In this document: one piece after another, positions 1-9,153 of the stretch
How positions within the stretch are numbered: position 1 is the first letter of the stretch
Layout: the number at the start of each line of letters is the position of its first letter
Assembly (NCBI GenBank): GCA_017513245.1
Contig: JAFXGK010000026.1
Location: 1-64,000 of the forward strand
Direction of reading: 5' to 3'
Length of the DNA stretch: 64,000 nucleotides
Source of the DNA: Clostridia bacterium
Lineage (GTDB): Bacteria > Bacillota > Clostridia > Oscillospirales > Acutalibacteraceae
Position numbers and translations under genes: made by a program
Notes under the pieces: generated by a model
Told to the model about the DNA's origin: nothing
Seen by the model: only the letters and a program-made list of their open reading frames with translations
Databases searched by the model: none

Positions 1-2423
1 AAGTCGGAATATCCGAAGAGCTGTCGCCCAATGTTTGCTTCCGTTACAATATCGGGATCGTATAGTGTTACGAATAGTCCCGGATGTCCGAGGGGGGTGT
101 GAGGATGATCGTACTGAGAGAATGTACCCATCTTAGCAGGAGCCTCAGCCGCATTGAAGCGAAGAACCTCTTCAATCATAAGAGCGTTAGCCACGCCGTG
201 GGGCAAGTGGTGGAAAGCACCGAGCTTGTGAGCCATAGAGTGACATACACCGAGGAATGCGTTAGCAAATGCCATACCGGCCATGGTAGCGGCGTTAGCC
301 ATTTTTTCACGTGCTTCAACATCGGTCTGGCCGTTGTCGTATGCACGGGGCAGATACTTGAAGATGTTCTTAAGAGCCTGCAGGGCAAGACCGTCGGTAT
401 AGTCGGTAGCCAGCATTGCAGCGTAAGCCTCAACTGCGTGGGTTACAGCATCGATACCTGATGCAGCAGTTAAGCCCTTAGGAGCACTCATATGGAAATC
501 GGTATCAATGATTGCCATGTTGGGGAGCAATTCATAGTCAGCAAGAGGATATTTTACGCCGGTGTTTTCATCGGTGATAACAGCGAAAGGAGTAACTTCA
601 GAACCGGTACCTGCAGAGGTCGGGATAGCGATGAAGTATGCCTTCTCACCCATTTTGGGGAAGGTGTAAACTCTCTTACGTATATCGATGAAACGCATTG
701 CCATATCCATAAAGTCTGCTTCGGGATGCTCATAGAGAACCCACATAATCTTAGCTGCGTCCATTGCAGAACCGCCGCCGAGAGCGATGATGGTGTCAGG
801 CTGGAATGCTGCCATCTGCTTTGCACCCTCAGTTGCATTGCCGAGAGTAGGATCGGGCTGAACGTTGAAGAACGTGGTATGAGCGATGCCCATTTCGTCG
901 AGTTTGTCTGTGATCGGCTTAGTATAGCCATTCTGATAAAGGAAGGTGTCGGTTACGATAAATGCTTTCTTAGCACCGCGTACAGTCGACAGCTCATCAA
1001 GAGCTACCGGCAAACATCCTTTCTTGATATATACCTTTTCAGGTGCACGGAACCAAAGCATATTTTCCCTTCTTTCAGCTACTGTTTTAATATTTAAGAG
1101 GTGCTTAACACCTACGTTTTCAGATACCGAGTTGCCGCCCCAAGAGCCACAGCCCAAGGTGAGAGACGGAGCAAGTTTAAAGTTATAAAGGTCACCGATA
1201 CCGCCGTGAGAAGAAGGAGTGTTCACTAAGATTCGGCAGGTCTTCATACGAGCCGCAAAAGCATTAAGCTTTTCAGTTTCGGTAACTTCGTTAAGATAAA
1301 CGGAAGAAGTATGGCCGTAACCGCCGTCAGCCACAAGTCTGTCAGCCTTGTCTAATGCTTCGTTGAAGTCTTTAGCCTTGTACATAGCAAGTACAGGGCT
1401 GAGTTTCTCATGAGCAAACTCTTCGCTGAGCTCTACGCTCTCAACTTCACCGATGAGGATCTTAGTGCCTTCGGGAACGGTTACACCGGCAAGTTCTGCA
1501 ATCTTAGCAGCAGGCTGACCAACGATTTTAGCATTGAGTGCGCCGTTGACGATGATAGTCTTACGAACCTTTTCGGTTTCCTTAGGATCGAGGAAGTAGC
1601 ATCCGCGAGTAGCAAACTCTTCCTTAACAGCATCGTAGATGCTCTCAAGAACGATAACAGACTGCTCAGATGCGCAGATCATACCGTTATCAAAGGTCTT
1701 AGAGTGGATAATGGAGTTAACTGCCAGGAGAATATCGGCAGACTCATCAATGATGGCAGGAGTGTTACCTGCGCCAACGCCAAGTGCGGGCTTACCGCTG
1801 GAGTATGCAGCCTTAACCATTCCGGGACCGCCGGTAGCAAGGATGATGTCAGCCTCTTTCATTACGGTGTTGGTCATTTCGAGAGAAGGAACGTCGATCC
1901 AGTCAATGATGCCTTCGGGAGCGCCGGCAGCTACAGCAGCTTCAAGAACTAACTTTGCAGCAGCGATGGTGCTGTTCTTTGCACGGGGGTGGGGGCTAAT
2001 GATGATAGCGTTGCGAGTTTTAAGAGCAAGCAAGCACTTGAAGATTGCGGTAGAAGTGGGGTTAGTAGTAGGAATAACCGCAGCGATAACGCCGATGGGC
2101 TCTGCGATCTTCTTGATACCAAAGGCTTTGTCTTCTTCGATTACGCCGCAGGTCTTGGTGTTCTTGTAGGCGTTGTAGATGTACTCGGAAGCATAGTTAT
2201 TCTTGATAACCTTGTCTTCTACGATACCCATGCCGGTTTCTTCAACCGCCATCTTTGCGAGGGGGATTCTTGCTTTGTTTGCAGCAGATGCAGCAGCTAA
2301 GAAGATTTTGTCAACATGCTCTTGAGTGTAAGTTGCAAATACCTTCTGAGCTTCTCTTACTCGTGCGATAGCTTCTTCAAGCTTCTCAACACTGTCTACG
2401 ACTAAATAATTTTTTGTCTCCAT
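1..2423 (-). CDS. adhE: Bifunctional acetaldehyde-CoA/alcohol dehydrogenase (3' end off window)
   Basis: Converts acetyl-CoA to acetaldehyde and then ethanol with two NADH, a cytosolic fermentation enzyme that forms spirosomes in known family members. About 807 codons are visible; family members have about 870, so the last ~60 residues lie before base 1. The N-terminal half is an aldehyde dehydrogenase domain (catalytic Cys in NGMICASEQ, glycine-rich GCGSWGGN). The C-terminal half is an iron-dependent alcohol dehydrogenase (ALGGGSAMDAAK cofactor motif; metal ligands in the DAVTHAVEAY and CHSMAHKLGAFHHLPHG segments). The ATG at 2423 follows an AGGAGG ribosome site that overlaps the end of rex, 12 bp upstream. 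The rex neighbour fits NADH-responsive control. Function is clear from motifs. Confidence 0.97.
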   Translation of the reverse strand, partial: METKNYLVVDSVEKLEEAIARVREAQKVFATYTQEHVDKIFLAAASAANKARIPLAKMAVEETGMGIVEDKVIKNNYASEYIYNAYKNTKTCGVIEEDKAFGIKKIAEPIGVIAAVIPTTNPTSTAIFKCLLALKTRNAIIISPHPRAKNSTIAAAKLVLEAAVAAGAPEGIIDWIDVPSLEMTNTVMKEADIILATGGPGMVKAAYSSGKPALGVGAGNTPAIIDESADILLAVNSIIHSKTFDNGMICASEQSVIVLESIYDAVKEEFATRGCYFLDPKETEKVRKTIIVNGALNAKIVGQPAAKIAELAGVTVPEGTKILIGEVESVELSEEFAHEKLSPVLAMYKAKDFNEALDKADRLVADGGYGHTSSVYLNEVTETEKLNAFAARMKTCRILVNTPSSHGGIGDLYNFKLAPSLTLGCGSWGGNSVSENVGVKHLLNIKTVAERRENMLWFRAPEKVYIKKGCLPVALDELSTVRGAKKAFIVTDTFLYQNGYTKPITDKLDEMGIAHTTFFNVQPDPTLGNATEGAKQMAAFQPDTIIALGGGSAMDAAKIMWVLYEHPEADFMDMAMRFIDIRKRVYTFPKMGEKAYFIAIPTSAGTGSEVTPFAVITDENTGVKYPLADYELLPNMAIIDTDFHMSAPKGLTAASGIDAVTHAVEAYAAMLATDYTDGLALQALKNIFKYLPRAYDNGQTDVEAREKMANAATMAGMAFANAFLGVCHSMAHKLGAFHHLPHGVANALMIEEVLRFNAAEAPAKMGTFSQYDHPHTPLGHPGLFVTLYDPDIVTEANIGRQLFGYSD

Positions 2424-2435
2424 TTTTATAGCCTC

Positions 2436-3062
2436 CTAATTTGATTTACATAATTGATTGTTAAGGTGTGCAAGAGAAAGTGCTAAGTTTTCGTTTTGAA
2501 GCAGTATGCTGGCAGGAACATTTAATTTGCATGGAGCAAAGTTCCATATTGCCGTTATTCCGCTTTTAACCATTTGATCGCATACAGCTTGGGCTGAGCC
2601 TTCACCTACGGTAATGATGCCGAGCTTAATATTTTGGTTTTTACAGAAATATTCAAATTGATTCATCGGAAGGATTTCTGTTTTTGTGCCAAGACTAATT
2701 GCTCGCTCGTTTGAATCAAAAGCGGCTGAAATTTTCACGCCGTATTTTTCAAACTCATCATACTGTAGAAGTGCTCTTCCGAGTTTTCCGGCTCCTACAA
2801 GCACCGCAGAGGTTAATTGGTTACATCCAAGGAAATCTTCAAGCTTTTCTACAAGCTCTGCTGTTACGTAACCAAGTTTAGGCTTTCCTGCACCACTTAC
2901 TGCAGCAAGATCTTTTCTTACCTGTACTTCTCCAAGACCAAGATGCTTAGCAATGGCTGTTGCCGATATGTAAGGAACCTTATCTGGTGGCAGTTTTCGT
3001 AAGAATTCAAGATAGCTTGGAAGTCTGCCTAAAGTTGCTTTGGAAATAGTGCATTTATCCAT
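2436..3062 (-). CDS. rex: Redox-sensing transcriptional repressor Rex
   Basis: A 208-residue protein of usual Rex length. The N-terminal winged helix (SKATLGRLPSYLEFL, then GLGEVQVRKDLAAVSGAGKP) is followed by a Rossmann domain with an AVLVGAGKLGRALL dinucleotide loop. Rex proteins sense the NADH/NAD+ ratio and release DNA when NADH is high, which derepresses fermentation genes. Here rex lies directly upstream of adhE in the same orientation with a 12-bp gap, so the two are almost certainly co-transcribed. A near-consensus Rex operator lies 25-42 bp before the start (3087-3104), suggesting the operon is autoregulated. The Rossmann loop reads GAGKLG; many family members have GxGNLG, a mild variation. 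Confidence 0.95.
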   Translation of the reverse strand: MDKCTISKATLGRLPSYLEFLRKLPPDKVPYISATAIAKHLGLGEVQVRKDLAAVSGAGKPKLGYVTAELVEKLEDFLGCNQLTSAVLVGAGKLGRALLQYDEFEKYGVKISAAFDSNERAISLGTKTEILPMNQFEYFCKNQNIKLGIITVGEGSAQAVCDQMVKSGITAIWNFAPCKLNVPASILLQNENLALSLAHLNNQLCKSN

Positions 3063-3086
3063 CGCCGCACCTCCTTCTTTTTGAGT

Positions 3087-3104
3087 TCGTTATTATTTTA
3101 ACAA
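3087..3104. promoter_or_regulatory. Candidate Rex operator
   Basis: The 18-bp sequence TCGTTATTATTTTAACAA resembles the Rex consensus TTGTTAA-N4-TTAACAA. The right half-site matches 7 of 7 and the left 5 of 7. It sits between the rex start codon and the likely promoter region, where a bound repressor would block the rex-adhE transcript. Inference from sequence only. Confidence 0.6.
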
Positions 3105-3180
3105 ACAGCTTCCCTTCTGCATATTCTTAAATGGTATAATCGGTATTATCTTTATCGATAGCCCCTGTATCGAAATCAAA

Positions 3181-3220
3181 AAACAAAGCCCAACCTCCAC
3201 TCAGAGATTGGGCTTAAAAT
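3181..3220 (-). terminator. Intrinsic terminator after the lysR gene
   Basis: Stem AAGCCCAA (3186-3193) pairs with TTGGGCTT (3208-3215), and an inner CTC/GAG pairing extends it. Reading leftwards it is followed by a T-rich stretch (TTTGTTTTTTG). It separates the LysR gene from rex. Confidence 0.8.
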
Positions 3221-3227
3221 TATGAAA

Positions 3228-4148
3228 TTAGATATGTTTTCTTTTGGATTCACACAGTTCAGTGATGAACTGTCTATCCAGCTTCGATAGCTTATATCCG
3301 TTTTTATAAATCAAAACATCCTTATATACTTTTTTGTTGTCTGCACATTTTTTGAGTACTAGATTATACCGTTCGAGCAAACTTTGCGGTGCAGGTGATA
3401 CCCACATAAAAGTTTCAGGATTTAATGATAATAAATCAAATTGACTCGCTCGTTCAAATATGAATATTCTACGATCAATATTGTCCGGCAATTCTTCTTT
3501 TACAACCTTTGAAAGCGGCATTGACGGAACATATGGGTCTGCGTGAGCAATCTCTATGTAATCGGTCAAATCATCAAAGGTGATTACCTCTTTCTTTGCC
3601 AACGGATTATCCGCACTCATTATAAGAGAATATGTAAACTCTGTTACCAATTCGTATTGAAAACCTTTTTCTTCAAGCATTGTTTTAAAATACTTGTCAT
3701 AGTTCTCAGCATAGCGGATAATACCGAGTTTATAATTGTGTTCTGTCATATTATGTATTGTACGCTGAGAATTGGTTTCTTTATAAAATACTTCGGCGGC
3801 TTCTTTTGAAAGAGATTTTGAAAAATTTGCGAAGGCTTCCGAAATATAACAGGCACGTGGAACTGAAATAGAAAACTTTTGTTTTTTAGATGCGCCTGTT
3901 TTATAAAATCTTTCAATCTCATCAATTTGTCTAAGAACACCCTTAGCATAGTTTATAAACTCTTCTCCTTCGGGTGTGAGCTTAGTTCCGTTTTGTGTGC
4001 GTTCAAAAATGGTAATGCCAAAGTCGGTTTCCAATTCCTTTATAGAACGGCTAACATTGGGAGCCGCGACCATTAACACTTCAGCAGCCTTATTAATCGA
4101 GCCTGATTTCGCAACTTCAAGCGCATATTTCATATGTAAAAGGTTCAA
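3228..4148 (-). CDS. LysR-family transcriptional regulator
   Basis: 306 residues, the usual LysR length. The N-terminal winged helix (YALEVAKSGSINKAAEVL, PNVSRSIKELETDFGITIFERT, then LTPEGEEF) is followed by a periplasmic-binding-protein-like effector domain from about residue 90. The start is a TTG at 4148 preceded by GGTGAG; family members typically begin MNLLHxKY, which this start reproduces. The effector is unknown. The gene is not divergent from a metabolic gene, as many LysR genes are: its upstream neighbour ilvE runs the same way and is insulated by a terminator, so regulation of ilvE is only a possibility. Confidence 0.88.
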   Translation of the reverse strand: MNLLHMKYALEVAKSGSINKAAEVLMVAAPNVSRSIKELETDFGITIFERTQNGTKLTPEGEEFINYAKGVLRQIDEIERFYKTGASKKQKFSISVPRACYISEAFANFSKSLSKEAAEVFYKETNSQRTIHNMTEHNYKLGIIRYAENYDKYFKTMLEEKGFQYELVTEFTYSLIMSADNPLAKKEVITFDDLTDYIEIAHADPYVPSMPLSKVVKEELPDNIDRRIFIFERASQFDLLSLNPETFMWVSPAPQSLLERYNLVLKKCADNKKVYKDVLIYKNGYKLSKLDRQFITELCESKRKHI

Positions 4149-4260
4149 TAATACTCACCACCATTTAATACTATTTTTTATATTATAACATTTTCTGCAA
4201 TAAAATCAATCTGTTAATCCGCATATTTTAACAGCATATAATATAGCATAAAGCCTTTTA

Positions 4261-4298
4261 TATAAAAAATACCAGCGGCAGAAACTACCGCTGGTATA
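4261..4298 (-). terminator. Intrinsic terminator of ilvE
   Basis: Perfect arms ATACCAGCGG (4269-4278) and CCGCTGGTAT (4288-4297) are followed, in the leftward direction, by a run of six T. Confidence 0.9.
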
Positions 4299-4341
4299 TG
4301 TTATTTTCGTAAAATAATTGTTTGTTTCATAGGCTTTTTCT

Positions 4342-5367
4342 TTATTTAATTTTGCAAATCCAGCCCTCGGGAGCAGCAATTCTGCCCATCTGAATACCCG
4401 TTAAAGTATCGTAAAGTTTTTGAATGGTGGGGCCCATCTTCTCCATACCGGAGCTGAAGGTTATAACGTTATCGCCGTCAACAATACGTCCAACCGGCGA
4501 AATAACGGCAGCAGTACCGCAAAGACCACACTCTACGAAGTCCGAAACCTCATCAAGGCGAATTCTTCTCTGCTCGGTTTCGAGGCCTAAGTACTCAGCC
4601 GCAACCTGCATAAGTGAACGTCTTGTAATAGAAGGCAAAATTGTATCGGAAAGCGGAGTGATAACCTTGTTATCCTTGGTAACAAACAGAATGTTTGCGC
4701 CGCCTGTTTCTTCAATATAAGTACGGCTGGCGGAATCAAGGTAAACGTTTTCGTCGTAGCCGCACTCGTGCGCATCAACGATAGCATAAAGGCTCATAGC
4801 GTAGTTAAGTCCTGCCTTAATATGACCGGTTCCCTTTGGGGCAGCACGGTCAAAATCGCAGGTGCGAATGGTAAGCGGTTTAACACCGCCCTTAAAGTAA
4901 GGACCAACGGGTGTTGCAAAAATACGGAACTGGAACTCATTAGCGGGTTTTACACCGATAATGGCATCAGAGCCGAACATATACGGTCTTAAGTAGAGCG
5001 ATGCACCGGTTCCATAGGGCGGAACCCAATCGGCATTTGCCTCTACAACAGCCTTAACAGCCTCAACAAATTTTTCCTCAGGGAAAACGGGCATTTTCAT
5101 GCGGGCGCAGGAATCGGCCATACGCTTTGCGTTAAGATCGGGACGGAAACAAACGATGTCACCGTTTTCAGTTCTGTAAGCCTTAAGACCCTCAAAGCAG
5201 GTCTGGGCATACTGCAGAACGCAGGCGCACTCGTTCATAGTAATATTCTCATCCTCTGTGAGAACACCGTCATCCCATTTTCCATCCTTGAAATTGGCAA
5301 CAAAACGCTTATCGGTTTTGATGTAACCGAAGCCTAAATTGCCCCAATCAATATCTTTAGGTGTCAT
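4342..5367 (-). CDS. ilvE: Branched-chain amino acid aminotransferase
   Basis: PLP-dependent class IV aminotransferase that interconverts leucine, isoleucine and valine with their 2-oxo acids. 341 residues matches the long BCAT-II subgroup (about 340-360). Key features seen: the PLP lysine in GTGHIKAGLNYA (about residue 184), the substrate-loop motif YIEETGGANILFV, and GLCGTAAVISPVGRI near the C-terminus. The gene stands alone with its own perfect promoter and terminator and is not in an ilv/leu operon. The leader carries a hairpin right after the predicted transcription start (see separate entry). Confidence 0.95.
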   Translation of the reverse strand: MTPKDIDWGNLGFGYIKTDKRFVANFKDGKWDDGVLTEDENITMNECACVLQYAQTCFEGLKAYRTENGDIVCFRPDLNAKRMADSCARMKMPVFPEEKFVEAVKAVVEANADWVPPYGTGASLYLRPYMFGSDAIIGVKPANEFQFRIFATPVGPYFKGGVKPLTIRTCDFDRAAPKGTGHIKAGLNYAMSLYAIVDAHECGYDENVYLDSASRTYIEETGGANILFVTKDNKVITPLSDTILPSITRRSLMQVAAEYLGLETEQRRIRLDEVSDFVECGLCGTAAVISPVGRIVDGDNVITFSSGMEKMGPTIQKLYDTLTGIQMGRIAAPEGWICKIK

Positions 5368-5390
5368 AATTTTTTCTCCTATCGGGAACT

Positions 5391-5436
5391 AAAATAAAGA
5401 GCGGTATCAGGCAAAAGCCCAATACCTACTCTTGCA
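5391..5436 (-). promoter_or_regulatory. Leader hairpin in the ilvE 5' untranslated region
   Basis: On the minus strand the leader contains AAGAG-t-AGGTAT / ATACC-g-CTCTT arms with an inner GGC/GCC around a TTTT loop, then TTATTTT. It starts within a few bases of the predicted transcription start and ends before the ribosome site. It could be an attenuator or an mRNA-stabilising 5' stem. No T-box or known riboswitch motif is visible. Confidence 0.5.
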
Positions 5437-5443
5437 CTTGAAA

Positions 5444-5472
5444 ATTATACAACTATAGTATTTTTTTGTCAA
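5444..5472 (-). promoter_or_regulatory. Promoter of ilvE (sigma-A type)
   Basis: Perfect consensus on the minus strand: TTGACA (5467-5472), 17-bp spacer, TATAAT (5444-5449). It lies in the 113-bp gap just past the copA stop codon. Confidence 0.9.
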
Positions 5473-5480
5473 CAAAAATA

Positions 5481-5678
5481 CTAGTCAACCACCTTATAAC
5501 CGGCAGCGTTAACAGCGGCAACCAGGTCTTCGCGGTTGCATTCGTATTCGACGGTGGCAGTGCCGTCCTCAAGCGACATAACAACCGACTTTACGCCTGC
5601 AACCTCATATAACGCCTTTTCTACTCTGGCGGTGCAATGACCGCAAGCCATACCTTCAATTTTTAACACTGTTTTCAT
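5481..5678 (-). other. Possible internal start giving a CopZ-like peptide
   Basis: Inside copA an in-frame ATG at 5678, preceded by AAAGGA 10 bases upstream, would yield a 65-residue stand-alone HMA protein (MKTVLKIEGMACGHC...) identical to the copA C-terminal domain. It has the size and shape of a copper chaperone. Inference only: the ribosome site is moderate and the spacing slightly long. Confidence 0.35.
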
Positions 5679-7994
5679 ATAAGTTTCATCCTTTTCTTTA
5701 ATTTCAATACCCTTAAACTTACGCAGTCTGAGAGCGTTTGTTACAACAAAAAGCGAGCTTAAACTCATAGCCGCCGACGCCAACATGGGGCTTAAATTTA
5801 TACCTATAAACGCGAACGCGCCTGCAGCAATCGGAATTCCCACAATATTGTAGAAAAAGGCCCAGAAAAGATTTATTTTAATATTTTTAATAACTGCACG
5901 ACTGAGCTTTATCGCAGAGATCACATCGAAGACGGAATTTTTCATTAAAACGACGTCGGAGGTTTCTATTGCGATATCTGTACCTGCGCCGACAGAAATG
6001 CCGACGTCTGCTCTTGCGAGCGCAGGAGCGTCGTTAATACCGTCGCCCATCATGGCAACACAGCGACCGTCTTCCTGGAGCCTGCGAACGTATGCCTCCT
6101 TGTCGGCCGGCATAACTTCAGCTATCGCTTGATCGATTAAAAGCTCGTTCTTAACCGTTTCTGCCACAAAGCGATTATCACCGGTCAGCATTACGGTTTT
6201 AACGCCCATTTCTTTTAAGATTTCAATTGCTGATTTTGAGGTTTCGCGAATTTTATCCGAAAGTGCAATAATGCCGATAATAGCACCATCCTCAGCGAAC
6301 AGTAGCGAGGTTTTTCCTTTTTTTGAAAGGCTTGCGGCAACGCCCGAAGCAATAATCGAAACCTTAATGCCGGACTCCTTCATAAATGCGGCGTTGCCTG
6401 CAATTAGCTCATGTCCGTCAACCGTTCCGCCAACACCGCGGCCTGATACATTTTTAAAATCTACAACCTCATAATAATCGCTTGGCTGCTTTTTAAATTC
6501 TTCGGTGATAGCCAGTGCATACGGATGATTGCTGGCAGATTCCAGCGATGCGGCCAGCTTTAAGAATTCATCCTTGCTGATTGATTTAGAATACAATATT
6601 ACGTCAGTTACTATAGGTCTTCCTTCTGTGAGCGTTCCTGTTTTGTCAAATACGATGGTATCAACGTTATGCAGTTGCTCAAGGCTTTCGGCCGAATGTA
6701 TTAAAATTCCCAATCTGGCGGCTTTTCCGGTGCCAACCATTATAGCAACCGGTGTGGCGAGTCCGAGCGCGCAGGGGCAAGAAATAACCAAAACAGAAAC
6801 GGCATGCAGCAATGCTGTTTCGGCACCTGCGCCGATTATCAGCCAAATTGCCGCAGTAATGATAGCAATTATAATTACAATCGGCACAAAGATTCCGCTA
6901 ACCTTATCTGCGATTCGGGCAATCGGTGCTTTTGAATTGCCCGCGTCATCAACAAGACGAATTATTTGCGAGAGAGTTGTGTCGCCGCCAACTCGCGTAG
7001 CCTTAAATTTAAAATAACCGTTTACGTTTTGCGTAGCACAAATAACGGCGTCTCCCTCCTCTTTTGTGACGGGAAGGCTCTCACCCGTTACGGCCGACTG
7101 ATTAATAAATCCCCTGCCCTCAACAACAATTCCGTCCGCAGGTAAAGTATCTCCCGGGTGGATTACTATAATATCATCAACAGCCAGTTCCTCGGCAGGA
7201 ATAACAGTTTCTTTGCCATCCCTCAAAACGGTGGCAGTTTTTGGAGCTAAATCAATAAGCTTTTCGAGCGAATCATTAGTCTTAGACTTTGAGCGAGCCT
7301 CCAAGAACTTACCAACCGTAACAAGCGAAAGTATCATTGCGGCAGACTCAAAATACAGATGATGATACTGCGCTGCGACAGAGGCAAAATCACCGTCCAA
7401 ATAGGACTTGACCATAAAATAGAGTGTTACTGCGCTATAAATAAATGATGCGGCTGAACCTAATGCAACTAAAGAATCCATATTAGGAGCGCGCTTGACA
7501 ATACCCTTAACGCCCGACGAGAAGAACTTACGGTTAATTATCATAACCGCTATTGTCAAAACTGCTTGAAGAACAGCAGCAAACAGGCATAATCTGTTGC
7601 CGCTTAGGAACCACGGAAGCGGAAGACCAACCATGTGTCCCATCGAAACGTACATAAGCGGTATTAAAATGCAAATGGAAGAAATAACCCTACGTTTAAC
7701 CCGACGATCCTCTAAAACAGCGGCTTCACGGCGTTTATCCCACTCACTTTTATAGGTGGTTTTATCACTATCTGTTTGTAAGGCAGCACCGTATCCTACG
7801 TTGGCTACAGCCGAGATGATTTCATCAGCGGAAAGTTGTTCTGTATCGAATTCAACCAGCATACTTCCTGATAAAAGATTTACCGAAACATCATTTACGC
7901 CGTTTAACTTTTCGACAGCTTTTTGCACGTTTGCCTGACAAGCAGCGCATGACATTCCCGTAACCGAAAATTTTTGCTTTTTAATTTTAAACAC
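5481..7994 (-). CDS. copA: Copper-exporting P1B-type ATPase with N- and C-terminal HMA domains
   Basis: Membrane ATPase that exports Cu(I). In order: an N-terminal heavy-metal-associated domain with GMSCAAC, membrane helices, the actuator (TGESLPV), the copper-channel SCPCALG motif, the phosphorylation site DKTGT, the HP dipeptide (SNHPYAL), the hinge GDGINDAPAL, and last a second HMA domain (MACGHC) of about 65 residues after the final helices. HMA domains are usual at the N-terminus, so the C-terminal one is notable. The longest ORF begins at 8075 but overlaps the divergent gene at 8058; a GTG at 7994 next to AAAGAGG, about 20 bp past a TATAAT, is more credible, though the start remains uncertain. 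Neither copY/csoR nor a separate copZ is nearby. Confidence 0.95.
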   Translation of the reverse strand: MFKIKKQKFSVTGMSCAACQANVQKAVEKLNGVNDVSVNLLSGSMLVEFDTEQLSADEIISAVANVGYGAALQTDSDKTTYKSEWDKRREAAVLEDRRVKRRVISSICILIPLMYVSMGHMVGLPLPWFLSGNRLCLFAAVLQAVLTIAVMIINRKFFSSGVKGIVKRAPNMDSLVALGSAASFIYSAVTLYFMVKSYLDGDFASVAAQYHHLYFESAAMILSLVTVGKFLEARSKSKTNDSLEKLIDLAPKTATVLRDGKETVIPAEELAVDDIIVIHPGDTLPADGIVVEGRGFINQSAVTGESLPVTKEEGDAVICATQNVNGYFKFKATRVGGDTTLSQIIRLVDDAGNSKAPIARIADKVSGIFVPIVIIIAIITAAIWLIIGAGAETALLHAVSVLVISCPCALGLATPVAIMVGTGKAARLGILIHSAESLEQLHNVDTIVFDKTGTLTEGRPIVTDVILYSKSISKDEFLKLAASLESASNHPYALAITEEFKKQPSDYYEVVDFKNVSGRGVGGTVDGHELIAGNAAFMKESGIKVSIIASGVAASLSKKGKTSLLFAEDGAIIGIIALSDKIRETSKSAIEILKEMGVKTVMLTGDNRFVAETVKNELLIDQAIAEVMPADKEAYVRRLQEDGRCVAMMGDGINDAPALARADVGISVGAGTDIAIETSDVVLMKNSVFDVISAIKLSRAVIKNIKINLFWAFFYNIVGIPIAAGAFAFIGINLSPMLASAAMSLSSLFVVTNALRLRKFKGIEIKEKDETYMKTVLKIEGMACGHCTARVEKALYEVAGVKSVVMSLEDGTATVEYECNREDLVAAVNAAGYKVVD

Positions 7995-8057
7995 CTCTTT
8001 CAATTCAAGTGAAAATACATTATAATTGTTGTTATAAAATGAAACGGAGGGATTAGG

Positions 8058-9095
8058 ATGACTGACCTTTGGCAAACGATAAAGGAAAGCAAAAAACCGA
8101 TATACCTATACGGCACCGGCAACGGCGCCGATCTGGTAATAGATAAAATGTCCTCCGTTGGAGTAACCCCTTGCGGAATATTTGCAAGTGACGGTTTTGT
8201 TCGCGGACAGTCCTTCCGTGGTTTCACCGTTAAATCATATTCGGAAGTAAAATCATCGGAAAAAGATTTTATTATTGTTGTGGCTTTTGGCAGTTCCCTG
8301 CCTGAGGTTAGAGAAAACGTTATGCGCATGGCCGAAGAGCATGAGCTGTACATAGCCGACGCGCCGGTATACGGCAACACATTTTTTGATAAAGATTACG
8401 TTTCGGTTAACAAAAGGAACCTAAAACTCATCTATGATTCATTAGCCGATTCTCGCTCACGCGAGGTTTTTGAAAACGTTGTTAAATTCAAAACAAGCGG
8501 TAAAATCAATCATCTTTTTGCCAGTGAAGACAACGAAGGAAAAACGCTGCTTGAAATTTTCAAACTCAAAGAAAACGCCACCATATTTGACCTTGGCGCC
8601 TTTATCGGCGACACGGCCGAAAAATTTGCTTCACTTTGGCCTGATTACGGTAAAATCGTAGCCGTAGAACCTAGTGTTAAAAACTTTGCTCGCCTCAGAT
8701 TGGCAGCAGAAAAAATAAGAAACACCGTGTGCGTGAACGCCGCAATCAGCTACCTCAACGGCAGCATATTCTTCGATAACGAGGGCGGACGAAATCAGGC
8801 TGCACACAGCGGTAATACAGTTACCGAAAGCATTACTATTGATACTCTCTCATACCGTTTTGGTGCGCCCGATTTTATAAAATTTGATATCGAGGGTGAG
8901 GAACTGAACGGTATTATCGGCGGAGAAGAAACAATCAAAAAATATAAGCCGGCACTGCTTGTTTCGGCATATCACCGTAGCGAGGATATCGTAAACATTC
9001 CGACCAAAATATTATCGCTCAGGAATGACTACAAAATGTATGTTCGCCATTTCCCCTGCATCCCGTGCTGGGACACTTATTATTTGTTTATCTAA
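8058..9095 (+). CDS. FkbM-family methyltransferase
   Basis: 345 residues. Residues ~150-310 form a SAM-dependent methyltransferase of the FkbM type: IFDLGAFIGDTAEKFA (SAM loop), AVEPSVKNF, IDTLSYRFGAPDFIKFDIEGEE (the family's D-x-x-D-x-E-G-x-E signature). The first ~120 residues form a separate nucleotide-binding-like module (YLYGTGNGADLVIDKM) like those found in sugar-decorating proteins. Such two-domain proteins usually act in glycan or surface-polymer modification; the substrate here is unknown. The ATG at 8058 follows GGAGGG. The gene is divergent from copA and not linked to a polysaccharide cluster in this window. Confidence 0.85.
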   Translation: MTDLWQTIKESKKPIYLYGTGNGADLVIDKMSSVGVTPCGIFASDGFVRGQSFRGFTVKSYSEVKSSEKDFIIVVAFGSSLPEVRENVMRMAEEHELYIADAPVYGNTFFDKDYVSVNKRNLKLIYDSLADSRSREVFENVVKFKTSGKINHLFASEDNEGKTLLEIFKLKENATIFDLGAFIGDTAEKFASLWPDYGKIVAVEPSVKNFARLRLAAEKIRNTVCVNAAISYLNGSIFFDNEGGRNQAAHSGNTVTESITIDTLSYRFGAPDFIKFDIEGEELNGIIGGEETIKKYKPALLVSAYHRSEDIVNIPTKILSLRNDYKMYVRHFPCIPCWDTYYLFI

Positions 9096-9153
9096 TTATA
9101 TTAGCTTTCGCTAACCATTGTCAAGTTTATAAAACTACATTATCTTATAATAA

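Noticed and set aside
492..1097. Rightward ORFs of up to 201 codons over adhE
   Set aside because: They oppose the clear AdhE reading frame and have no recognisable domains or ribosome sites.
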